Positions 48,509-56,909 of a stretch of 64,000 nucleotides of DNA are shown piece by piece. The number at the start of each line of letters is the position of its first letter. The first letter of the stretch is position 1. The translations under genes were made by a program, and so were the position numbers. Source of the DNA: CAZUAQ01 sp964618455 (GTDB taxonomy: Bacteria; Planctomycetota; Phycisphaerae; UBA1845; PWPN01). The DNA lies in NCBI GenBank assembly GCA_964618455.1, contig CAZUAQ010000017.1:1-64000 (forward strand), read 5' to 3'. Under the pieces are notes generated by a model. The model ran no database searches and was not told the origin of the DNA. It worked only from the letters and a program-made list of their open reading frames with translations.

Positions 48509-48605
48509 TCAGGAGTTAACGGACGATTACACTCCGGTAACCACTCCCGGTGAGCGTCCCTGTTTCGAGTCTCGCCGATCGACAGGTACAAGCGGTAGAT
48601 TCAAC

Positions 48606-50420
48606 ATGCACGACGAGAGAGTCACACAAATCGACGCGGCCGGCCGCCACTCCTCCGGCACTGATGATGGCCCGGAGAGCTCATTGTCCGACGCCCCGGC
48701 CCGACCCGTAGAAGTCACACCGGAATTACTCAAGAGGCGGCTGACCGCGCTGGTCGAAGTCAGCAACGATCTGTCTAAGGCGCACACCATGGACGATCTC
48801 TGCCGGTTGGCGGTGAGGCATGGTCGCGAACGACTCGGCTTTGACCGCATGGGAATCTGGCTGATCTCCGAGGAGCAGGACGCCTATCTGGGCACATTCG
48901 GCACGGACGAGCACGGCGGTATTCGGGACGAACGGGGCGAACGGCATCCCCTGGACGTTCGAGCCCTGGAGGCCATTGCCAATCCGACACCCTCGGCATC
49001 CATCCACAAGAACTGCGGACTGACGGGCAAAGCACGAGACGTCGTCGGTGAAGGCCATCATGCCTCATCCGCCCTCGTCGACGAAGGCAAGGTTTTCGGT
49101 TTCGTCGATATCGACAACCTGCTCACGCATCGCCCCATCAGCGAAGACGACTGCGAAGTACTGGGCCTGTTCGCTTCGACGCTGGCGCAATCCTGCCGCC
49201 GGGTGCGGGCCGAAGAGGCGCTACGCCGCAATAATGCCGCTGACCAGGCCTTCAAGGATCGTCTCACCCGCCTCCTGAAAGTCAGCAACGTTCTCTCGAA
49301 AATCGAGGATCTGGACTATCTCTGTCGCCGTGCGATCGAACTCGGGCGAAGCGAACTGGGCTTCGAACGCCTGGGCATGTGGTTCTTCAGCGAAGATCGG
49401 AAATACATCATCGGTTCGTACGGCACCGATGAACACGGGCAGATACGTGATGAACGCCAGATTCGTATCCCTTGCGACGCCGAGGCCCGCGAACAAATCG
49501 CCCGCCAGAAACCGACCGAAGCGATCGTTTCCAACAATCATCGGATGACCGACAGCCACGGGCGCGAAGTCGGGAAGGGACCCCACGCCTATGCCACCAT
49601 CTGGGATGGCGAAACCGTCAGCGGCTGGCTCTTTCTCGATCGGTACCTGACACGGGCTCCCATCGACGAACACGAATGTGAAGTGCTGGTCCTCTACGCC
49701 TCCGTGCTCGGCCATCTCTGTTCGCGTATCTGGGCGGAAGAAGCGCACCTGCGCCAAGTACGCAAACTGTCCGCGGATGCAGAGAAAAGTCTCGAACAGG
49801 AGCGGGCCCGGATCTCCAAGGAACTCCATGACGAGCTGGGGCAGATCCTCACCGCATTCAACATGAACCTGGCGTGGGTGGCGGGCAAGGTCGTCGATGC
49901 CCCTACCGAGCTGCGCGAACGGATTCGCGAGTGCCAGGCGAACGTCAACCACGTCGTGCAAACCGTTCGGGACCTTTCGCGAAGCCTTCGCCCGCAACTG
50001 ATCGACCACCACGGTCTGCTCGACGTCATCCGGGCTCACGTCTCGGAATTCGAGCAGGGGGCCGGGATCGCCTGTCGTGTACGGGCCGTCCCTTCCGAAC
50101 TCGAGGTCTCTGACCCGCCGGCCACGGCGATCTTTCGGATCATTCAGGAAGCGCTCACTAACGTGGCTCGACATTCCGGTGCCACCGAATGCGAGATCGC
50201 GCTCGAGCAACGCGGAAGCGAACTGCGCGTCAGCATCGGTGACAACGGCGTCGGTGCCCCGGCCCATCAATTGTCCGGGGAGAAGTCACTCGGCATAATA
50301 GGCATGAAAGAACGTGCGGCCGCGTTGCATGGGAAGCTGAGCGTCAACAGCGCCCCCGAGGGCGGTGTATGTGTGGTGGCGGAGATTCCCGTCCAGCATG
50401 AAACACGAGGTACGGCATGA
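48606..50420 (+). CDS. GAF-GAF sensor histidine kinase (NarL-type, HisKA_3)
   Basis: Encodes 604 residues. Two GAF domains with matching internal pattern (about 65-200 and 235-370; each has LGF[DE]R[ML]G[IM]W ... GTDEHG). They share enough sequence to be a tandem duplication. A HisKA_3 helix with H-box ERARISKELHDELGQIL (about residue 405) and an HATPase domain (GDNGVGAP, GIIGMKERA) follow. No membrane segment, so it senses something in the cytoplasm. It shares a four-base overlap (ATGA) with the response-regulator gene. Confidence 0.93.
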   Translation: MHDERVTQIDAAGRHSSGTDDGPESSLSDAPARPVEVTPELLKRRLTALVEVSNDLSKAHTMDDLCRLAVRHGRERLGFDRMGIWLISEEQDAYLGTFGTDEHGGIRDERGERHPLDVRALEAIANPTPSASIHKNCGLTGKARDVVGEGHHASSALVDEGKVFGFVDIDNLLTHRPISEDDCEVLGLFASTLAQSCRRVRAEEALRRNNAADQAFKDRLTRLLKVSNVLSKIEDLDYLCRRAIELGRSELGFERLGMWFFSEDRKYIIGSYGTDEHGQIRDERQIRIPCDAEAREQIARQKPTEAIVSNNHRMTDSHGREVGKGPHAYATIWDGETVSGWLFLDRYLTRAPIDEHECEVLVLYASVLGHLCSRIWAEEAHLRQVRKLSADAEKSLEQERARISKELHDELGQILTAFNMNLAWVAGKVVDAPTELRERIRECQANVNHVVQTVRDLSRSLRPQLIDHHGLLDVIRAHVSEFEQGAGIACRVRAVPSELEVSDPPATAIFRIIQEALTNVARHSGATECEIALEQRGSELRVSIGDNGVGAPAHQLSGEKSLGIIGMKERAAALHGKLSVNSAPEGGVCVVAEIPVQHETRGTA

Positions 50421-51052
50421 TTCGGATCGTGATTGCCGATGATCATCAATTGGTACGCGAAGGTATCCGGCGCATTCTTGACGACGATTCGGAATTCGAA
50501 ATCGTCGGAGAGGCCGCGGACGGCAAGCAGGCTCTGCAGCTCGTCGAAGATCAACTCCCGGACGTTATCCTGCTGGACGTGGCCATGCCGGGCGTGGATG
50601 GTGTTGAGACCACGCGCCGACTGTCCAAGATGAAGTCGGCGCCCCGCATCGTTGTCGTCACCATGTATGCCGACGAGCATCATGCCGCCCGGTTGCTGCG
50701 TATGGGCGCGCTGGGTTACGTCGTCAAGGATGCCGCTCCGTCCGAGCTGGCCGAATCCATCCGAACCGTCCACGCCGGTAAGCGCTTCGTCTCGCAGTCG
50801 CTGCGCGAGGCGCTGGCATTGCGTTTCGTCGACAGCCCGGAGCGCGAGCCGATCGATTCGTTGACCAACCGTGAGTTCCAGGTGCTCCGCCGACTCATTG
50901 CCGGGGCCAACCACCGCGAGATCGCCGAGGAGCTCGACATCAGCATCAAGACGGTCGATGCCCACCGGCTGAACCTGCTGGCCAAACTCGGTCTCCGCAA
51001 CAACGCGGAACTGACCAAGTTCGCCATGCAACACGGCATGGGCGAAGGGTGA
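50417..51052 (+). CDS. LuxR/NarL-family response regulator
   Basis: Encodes 211 residues. Receiver domain: IVIADDHQLVREGI (acidic pair), phosphorylated Asp in VILLDVAMPGVDG (about residue 54) and VKDAAPSEL. A LuxR-type helix-turn-helix follows (LTNREFQVLRRLIAGANHREIAEELDISIKTVDAHRLNLLAKLG). It should bind DNA when phosphorylated by the kinase immediately upstream. Target genes unknown; no further gene downstream is obviously regulated. Confidence 0.94.
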   Translation: MIRIVIADDHQLVREGIRRILDDDSEFEIVGEAADGKQALQLVEDQLPDVILLDVAMPGVDGVETTRRLSKMKSAPRIVVVTMYADEHHAARLLRMGALGYVVKDAAPSELAESIRTVHAGKRFVSQSLREALALRFVDSPEREPIDSLTNREFQVLRRLIAGANHREIAEELDISIKTVDAHRLNLLAKLGLRNNAELTKFAMQHGMGEG

Positions 51053-51135
51053 CGCGAGTGAAACCTCGTCTCTTCTCTGCTGTCGAACGTCTGAGCCATC
51101 CGCGAAACAACATGACCGCTTGATCGAGCCTTCCC

Positions 51136-51912
51136 ATGCCGATACATCCCACCGCCATCATCGACGCAGCCGCCCGAATCGATACCAGCGCTTCGGTGGG
51201 CCCCTACGTCGTGATCGAAGGCCCGGTGCGCGTCGGGCCGGACGTCCAGATCGGCCCGCACGTGCACCTGCTCGGATCCACGGAGATCGGGGCCCGCTGC
51301 CGGATTCATGCCGGGGCGGTCCTGGGCGACGTCCCTCAGGACCGCGCCTACGACGGCTCGGAAACGCATGTCCGCATCGGTGAGGAGACGATCATCCGCG
51401 AGCACGCGACCGTCCATCGCGGCACCGCCGCCGGATCCGCGACCGTCGTGGGCTCACGATGTATGTTGATGGCCGGTTCCCACGTCGGACACAACTGTGT
51501 GATCGGCGACGACGTGGTCCTCGTCAACGCGGTCATGCTCTCCGGCCACGTCCACGTGGACGACGGCGTGACGATCAGCGGAGGCACCGGCGTGCATCAG
51601 TACACGCGGATCGGATGCCGCGCCATGGTGACCGGCAATTCCCGCGTCTCCCGGGACATCCCTCCCTACATGATGACCGACCCCTTCGGGCACGTCGCCG
51701 GCGTGAACGTTGTGGGCATGCGACGGGCGAACATCGATGCCGACGCGCGCGAGGAGGTCAAGCAAGCCTACCGCACGCTTTATCGCTCCGGCATGCTCTT
51801 TTCCAAGGCGGTGGAGCAACTTCGGGAATGTGCAAAGACCGAAACGGGGAAGGCTATTCTGGCGTTCGTCACCGCCGAGTCCAAACGAGGCATCACCGGT
51901 CGCGCCCGATGA
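51136..51912 (+). CDS. lpxA: UDP-N-acetylglucosamine acyltransferase
   Basis: Encodes 258 residues with the left-handed beta-helix hexapeptide pattern of LpxA (IHPTAIIDAAARID, VGPDVQIGPHVHLLG, GSRCMLMAGSHVGHNCVIGDDVVLVN with the catalytic His region). A C-terminal helical domain follows (EEVKQAYRTLYRSGMLFSKAVEQL). LpxA begins lipid A synthesis, so the organism has, or had, lipopolysaccharide-type outer membrane lipid. ATG 51136 lacks a strong ribosome site. It is 83 bases downstream of the response regulator. Confidence 0.93.
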   Translation: MPIHPTAIIDAAARIDTSASVGPYVVIEGPVRVGPDVQIGPHVHLLGSTEIGARCRIHAGAVLGDVPQDRAYDGSETHVRIGEETIIREHATVHRGTAAGSATVVGSRCMLMAGSHVGHNCVIGDDVVLVNAVMLSGHVHVDDGVTISGGTGVHQYTRIGCRAMVTGNSRVSRDIPPYMMTDPFGHVAGVNVVGMRRANIDADAREEVKQAYRTLYRSGMLFSKAVEQLRECAKTETGKAILAFVTAESKRGITGRAR

Positions 51913-51961
51913 AATTGCTATGCCCCCGCCGACCTGACCATGGGGCATCCCCACGACGTGA

Positions 51962-52862
51962 TCAGTCATCACAGTCCAGCGCCGCGGGGACGTTCGCCCC
52001 GCTGATGCAGTCTACGAAGACGCCGAAATCCAGCACGTCCACGTCGGTATCGTCGTCGAGATCGAACCGCAGGCAATTCGCCCCGACCGACATCCCCGCG
52101 CCGTTCATGCACGCCTGAAACTGACCGAAGTCTTCGAGATCGACGTCACCGTCTCCGTCGGCATCGGGACCGAACGCCTCGACGATCAGCGTGACCGGAA
52201 CGACCTGGGGACTGTTGCCGGCTTCGGGCGACGTGACGGTAATCTCGGCCTCGTAGGTCCCGATCGCCAGGCCGCTCACGTCGTACGACACGGTGATCGG
52301 ATCACTCTCACCCGATGAAGAGCCATTCTGTGGCGAGACATCAAGCCAGTCCGCTGCCGGGATTCTTGCCGCCCAGGCAGTTGCTCCACACGTAGCCCTG
52401 GTAGCTGAACTCGTAGCGTTTGCCCGGCGTGACGTTGACCTGCTGGTAGATGCCCGCATCGATCGCGCCGAAGTAGCCGAAGAACACGAGATACCACTGC
52501 CCGTCATAGGTGAAATGCGGACCCCCGCCGTCGGGCAGGTCGGGCCAGCCGTACATGCGGAACTCGGGCCGCCGGTAATCGGTGGTCTGCGGCGGCGGCA
52601 TCGGGCCGTCGTTCCAGAACGGGAGCCACCAGCTCGGAGGCTCGATCTCCGGGATGCAGTTGTAGCGGTAGTACAAGAGGGAACCGTCAGGCCCGTCGCA
52701 CGATCCGGGCGGTACCGGGTAGCCGGCCAGTCCTTCCAGGCCGGGATTGGTCAATAGATTCTGTGCATTCGCGGCCGATGCATAAGCCAGGAGAATCAAG
52801 ACTCCCCCGAGCCGGCAATACCCGACTGCTACCACACGATTGCTGCGGCTCAAAACGATCAT
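51962..52862 (-). pseudogene. Frameshifted secreted protein with BACON-like and dockerin-like parts
   Basis: Two pieces in different frames make one gene. The 5' piece (52862-52341; ATG with ideal GGAGGAG site) has a signal peptide and a LLTNPGLEG carbohydrate-binding-like domain. It ends in a stop just after KNPGSGLA. The 3' piece in another frame (about 52375-51962) reads WLDVSPQNGSSSGESD, YDVSGLAIGTYEAEITVTSPEAGNSPQ, typical of a BACON-type domain, then dockerin-like DxDxDGDVD loops. The domain boundary coincides with the frame change, so a deletion joining two parts is more likely than a single-base slip. Confidence 0.72.
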
Positions 52863-52939
52863 GACGCTCCTCCGGACGAACGCTCGCCCCATGCTGAATC
52901 CGAGATCATGGAATCACGCGCGACTGAATGCATTGTAAC

Positions 52940-55597
52940 TTATTCGGCAGGGGAAGTGGTGGAATTATCACGAGGAGGCCAGGCCAACCCCTTGTCGGCG
53001 ATGGCCTTTTCGAATCGACGACGCTTGGTCTCGACGCTTTGCTGAAGCCAGTATGTTTCCGGATACGCTTCGTTGATCAGGCCTTCACGTGTGACTTCCT
53101 TGGAGGACCAGTCAAGCATGAACGTCGTCCCGCCGTGATGCGGAAAGAGTGCCAGCCGAGCCGAATCATATGTGCTGGCTTCCATCGCGGGCATGATTGG
53201 AAGTGACTGATCAACTCCGGGCAGCGTAATCGGAAACAGCTTGCCTTTGGAACGTTGCCAGTCCAGGAACCCCTTGTCCGAGTACACCCGGAAACGGTCT
53301 CCGCCGGAACCCAACGTCATGATCTCATAGATTTCCAGCGGCTCGCCATGAAGCTCGGCCAACTCACGGGACGCGTGAACAAGATGATCAATCTTGTGAT
53401 GTAATATCACCCACGTCCCGTCTGAAAACATTACCGCATCCATCGACTCGGGAGAACGATACCGATCGCGTTTCACGGGCCAGGCGATATCGCGTGTAGC
53501 ATCATCCGCCTCAATTACATCCACCAGATCATCCAACACCCTTCCCCATCCGGCAATAGAGAAACCTGTTCTTCTCTTGGTGGGAACATCGCACAACCTT
53601 GTCCAGCCCTTCTCATCTGCATTCAATCGATAAAGACCACCGAGCCCGACCGTGAGGACGGTCTTGCCCGAGGGCGACACTTCGAAGGCATGATTTGGAT
53701 CTTCGAATCCCCACACCGACTCGGGCAACGGGATCTCCCAGCCTTTCGTGCCGTCGCTCCAACCGATGTGGGAGTCGCGAGTCAGGATATACACGCCGCC
53801 GGCCGGTCGATCGAACGCCCGAAAAGCACGCTTCCAGATTCTCTGATTTCCCGACAGGCTCTCGCCATGCGCTTGGAGGAAGTGTGCGGCTTTCCGGAAC
53901 GAGGCTGGCAACGAATCACCGCGTCGGGTCTCCTCGAGATGCTCGGCGACCGCTTCGTCGTCGCCATTCAGCAGGGCATACATTGCAGCAACGTATCTGC
54001 GATAATCGGTGGGATCGGAACCCGCAAAGGATGAACGGGAATTCTTGAGACGATCCTTGACGAGTTCCTCCAACAATTCCAGATCCGGCGTTGTCATCCG
54101 GCTGAGCACCAGGAACGCGGCCTCCAGCATGTCATCGTCACGGTACCCTTCTTCCAGGCAACGCTGGGTGAACTCCTTGAGAATGCTCTGTGACTCCGAC
54201 CAACGCATGTCGCAGTCGCCTAGGTAGCCGAGCAACGTATCCAGTGTGTTGATGTCTGCGTACTCGGCCAATACACGCCGCGCGTCATCCAGTCGCCCCT
54301 CGCGGAGCAGCATCCGAACGACTTTGTCCGCCATGATAGGCTGGTGGCTCCGGAAATTGTTGGACCGGCGAATCTCCACCTCTCCCAGCTTCAGTGCCAG
54401 ATCAATACGTCCCGAACGTTGGGCCGCGCGAAAAGCTTTTCCATACAAGGGACGCGCCTTGTCGATCTCCGCCAATTCCGCTGCCATCATCCCCGCTTCG
54501 GGAACCAGATCCATCGCATCAAGCGCGTGCTGCAACGCGTTGATGGCTACACCCCGACCCCATGGTTCCAGTTGACCGTGGTCCCCCATCAACGCAGCTA
54601 TGGCAAGCGTCGATGCCTCGAGGTATCTCGCTTGCGACCAACTGTAGGCATACACGACATTGACCGCCGCCCCGGCACTCTCGGGATCATGATGCAGTTG
54701 CTGGCGTGCAAAGTAGAGATACAGGTGCCCGTCGGTCTCCAGGATGCGTCCCAGGTTGTTCATCAGGGTCCACCAGCCGTCATCCTTATCTTGGCGGGAC
54801 GCGTAATCCTGAAACTCGCGGTGCGCCCCTTGCGGATCCCCAGAGTAGTAACAAGAGGCCCCGTAGATCGGCTGCAGGAGTTGATCCTTGAATATCATTC
54901 CGAATGCCTGCGCCCGCTCGAACTGCTCCCGCGCTTCGGCCCACTGATTGTTCCACGTGCAGCGATAGACGTGCTGCAACGCCATCGAAAGAGGCAGACC
55001 GTACGCCCCGTCGTAATCGGCGAGGTATACGCCGATCTTGCCCGGACCGACTTCTACATTTCGGACCGTGAAGGGAACCGGCTTGCGATTCGGGTTGGAC
55101 CGTCCCAGGCGTGGGCCGGTACGCACGGTAATCGTGCGCGCGCTGTTTTCGATCGACTCGGATTTCTTGAAGAAATCCTCATAGCTGACGACGGGGATCC
55201 CGTTAACGGCCGTGATCACGTCGCCGGCTCGAATCCCGAGGTTGTAACCCTGCGCATTCACGATGGAGTGCAGGACGACCGAGCCGCGCTCCCGATACGC
55301 ACCCAGTAGTTCCTTCAGCTTGATCTGTGCTTCGAATGACGCATCCTCCAAAGCCTTCTCGAGCAAGGGAATGACCGAAGGACCCATCTCGCGCAGAGCC
55401 TTGACTGCCTTCTCCCGCGACTCGGTTTCCGGATGATCCAGTTGCAGAATGAATCGGCCCGCCTCGGCCCGATCAATGGCTGGAGCCAGATCGGAGGCAT
55501 TCTCATGCACTTGGGCAGCGAGGACTCTCGAAGCAGCCAGTAAAAGGAGTGCCGACAAAGGTACCGAACGGCGAAGACCATGCATGCTGTAATTCAT
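52940..55597 (-). CDS. Large exported PDZ and repeat protein of unknown function
   Basis: Encodes 885 residues. Signal peptide (about 1-28), a helical segment with HEAT-like EKAVKALREMGPSVIPLLEKAL (about 60-90), a PDZ domain (about 105-165; NLGIRAGDVITAVNGIPVVSYEDF), then a long helical TPR-like region (about 200-600). The C-terminal third (about 610-860) has beta-propeller-like repeats (SPSGKTVLTVGLGGLYRLNADEKG). Likely periplasmic or surface scaffold with protein- or peptide-binding function. No catalytic motif was seen. It stands between the pseudogene and tRNA-Arg. Confidence 0.78.
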   Translation of the reverse strand: MNYSMHGLRRSVPLSALLLLAASRVLAAQVHENASDLAPAIDRAEAGRFILQLDHPETESREKAVKALREMGPSVIPLLEKALEDASFEAQIKLKELLGAYRERGSVVLHSIVNAQGYNLGIRAGDVITAVNGIPVVSYEDFFKKSESIENSARTITVRTGPRLGRSNPNRKPVPFTVRNVEVGPGKIGVYLADYDGAYGLPLSMALQHVYRCTWNNQWAEAREQFERAQAFGMIFKDQLLQPIYGASCYYSGDPQGAHREFQDYASRQDKDDGWWTLMNNLGRILETDGHLYLYFARQQLHHDPESAGAAVNVVYAYSWSQARYLEASTLAIAALMGDHGQLEPWGRGVAINALQHALDAMDLVPEAGMMAAELAEIDKARPLYGKAFRAAQRSGRIDLALKLGEVEIRRSNNFRSHQPIMADKVVRMLLREGRLDDARRVLAEYADINTLDTLLGYLGDCDMRWSESQSILKEFTQRCLEEGYRDDDMLEAAFLVLSRMTTPDLELLEELVKDRLKNSRSSFAGSDPTDYRRYVAAMYALLNGDDEAVAEHLEETRRGDSLPASFRKAAHFLQAHGESLSGNQRIWKRAFRAFDRPAGGVYILTRDSHIGWSDGTKGWEIPLPESVWGFEDPNHAFEVSPSGKTVLTVGLGGLYRLNADEKGWTRLCDVPTKRRTGFSIAGWGRVLDDLVDVIEADDATRDIAWPVKRDRYRSPESMDAVMFSDGTWVILHHKIDHLVHASRELAELHGEPLEIYEIMTLGSGGDRFRVYSDKGFLDWQRSKGKLFPITLPGVDQSLPIMPAMEASTYDSARLALFPHHGGTTFMLDWSSKEVTREGLINEAYPETYWLQQSVETKRRRFEKAIADKGLAWPPRDNSTTSPAE

Positions 55598-55733
55598 GTG
55601 ATGCGAACTCCACGAGAATCGGCAAACAGAGTTGAGACGTGCCCAAGTCTAAGCGGTTAAACGGGGGCAATCGGATTCAACAGAGCCTGAGGAACGTCGA
55701 CGTGTTCGTGACCCCCGACTTGTGCTCCCCCAT

Positions 55734-55807
<74 letters not shown>

Positions 55808-55944
55808 TCGAACTCCTCATTTAATCTCAATTTCCGTTCCCGGTCAAGCGCCCCCGAACAGCCTTCCCCGCGCCGCGCGGCGGGGTCCTTTCATAACTCC
55901 TGAAAGTTTGGTGAGTAAGGGGAAGCGCGCGTCGCCGAGCACGG

Positions 55945-55972
55945 TTGACCGTCCAACCACTCACCCTATAAT
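55945..55972 (+). promoter_or_regulatory. Strong sigma70 promoter of the sdh operon
   Basis: TTGACC (55945-55950) and TATAAT (55967-55972), spacer 16. GGTTG-N6-CAACC (55943-55958) overlaps the -35, and GGTGAGT/ACTCACC (about 55910 and 55958-55964) flank the region; either could be an operator. Confidence 0.72.
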
Positions 55973-56054
55973 CCGCCGATGGGACGGAGTTCGGCCTGCC
56001 CATAAGCGCCCATCCGCTCAGGCCGCAGACCACAGATCATGAGGAGTATTCCGG

Positions 56055-56834
56055 GTGTCGGAAACGACCGCACAATCCAAGGCTCAGTACGACTTTCTTT
56101 TGCGACGCCTCCACTCGTTGGCCGGCATCGTGCCCGTCGGCGTCTTCCTGATCATGCACCTGACGACCAACGTCATGGTCGTCTTCAACACGCCGGAAAA
56201 GGATCAGTTCCAGGCCAAGGTGGATCTCATCCATTCCCTCGGCCCACTGCTCAAGCCGGTCGAGGTCTTCGGGATTCTCCTGCCGCTGGCCTTCCACGCC
56301 GGCCTGGGCGTCAAGATCTGGCTCGAGAGCAAATCGAATACCACACGGTATGCCTATGCCGGAAACATCCGTTACACGCTGCAGCGCATTACCGGCATGA
56401 TCGCTCTCGTCTTCATCCTGGTGCACCTCTGGCAGATGCACTGGGTCGGCGCCCCGCTCGGTGGCGGTAAGTTCGTCCCCGACGAGGCGACCCAGAGCAC
56501 CGCCGCCATCCTCCAGGATTCGCGGGCGTGGGCGAGCCCGTTGTACGCGATCGGCATCATTGCGTCGGCGTATCACTTTGCCAACGGCATCTGGACGGCG
56601 CTGATTACCTGGGGCATCACCATCGGACCGAAGGTGCAGCGAAAATCGGGTTACGTGTGTGCGGCGCTGGGTGTCGCCCTCGCCATGACCGGACTCGCCG
56701 CCTTGAACGGGTTCATGGTCACCGAAGTCGACGCTGCCGCCACTGCGGAAATGGGCGAGATGGAAAGTTCCGCCGCAGCTTCCGGAGACACCGACGAAAG
56801 CGGTAGTTCGACCGAAGCAGACGGCGAGTCGTGA
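56055..56834 (+). CDS. sdhC: Succinate dehydrogenase cytochrome b subunit
   Basis: Encodes 259 residues with five membrane helices, the single-subunit (B. subtilis/Wolinella-type) cytochrome b anchor. His residues in helices (LRRLHSLAGIVP, VGVFLIMHLTTNVMV, FHAGLG, LVHLWQMHW, YHFANGIW) are placed to bind two haems. GTG start supported by GAGGAG eight bases upstream. Its tail (about 30 residues, Ala/Ser/Asp/Glu-rich) is unusual. First gene of sdhCAB. Confidence 0.92.
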   Translation: MSETTAQSKAQYDFLLRRLHSLAGIVPVGVFLIMHLTTNVMVVFNTPEKDQFQAKVDLIHSLGPLLKPVEVFGILLPLAFHAGLGVKIWLESKSNTTRYAYAGNIRYTLQRITGMIALVFILVHLWQMHWVGAPLGGGKFVPDEATQSTAAILQDSRAWASPLYAIGIIASAYHFANGIWTALITWGITIGPKVQRKSGYVCAALGVALAMTGLAALNGFMVTEVDAAATAEMGEMESSAAASGDTDESGSSTEADGES

Positions 56835-56909
56835 TTTATGTGAGTCGCGGGGCTCCGATCCTCAACATCGTGATCGGCAGGCACCGCAGTTGGACGGATA
56901 GGGTGAACT

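Larger units (their letters stand above)
48031..48605. other. AT-richer intergenic region with a minus-strand terminator
   Basis: No protein gene is convincing. AGTCACCCCCGAA (48130-48142) pairs with TTCGGGAGTGACT (48149-48161); eight to nine A precede it on the plus strand, giving a T run on the minus strand. A minus-strand transcript therefore seems to end at 48120, although no minus-strand gene lies upstream before 48605. Candidate small RNA. Confidence 0.45.

Noticed and set aside
48403..48591. 62-codon minus-strand frame before the histidine kinase gene
   Set aside because: TTG start without ribosome site; kept only as part of the possible small RNA region.
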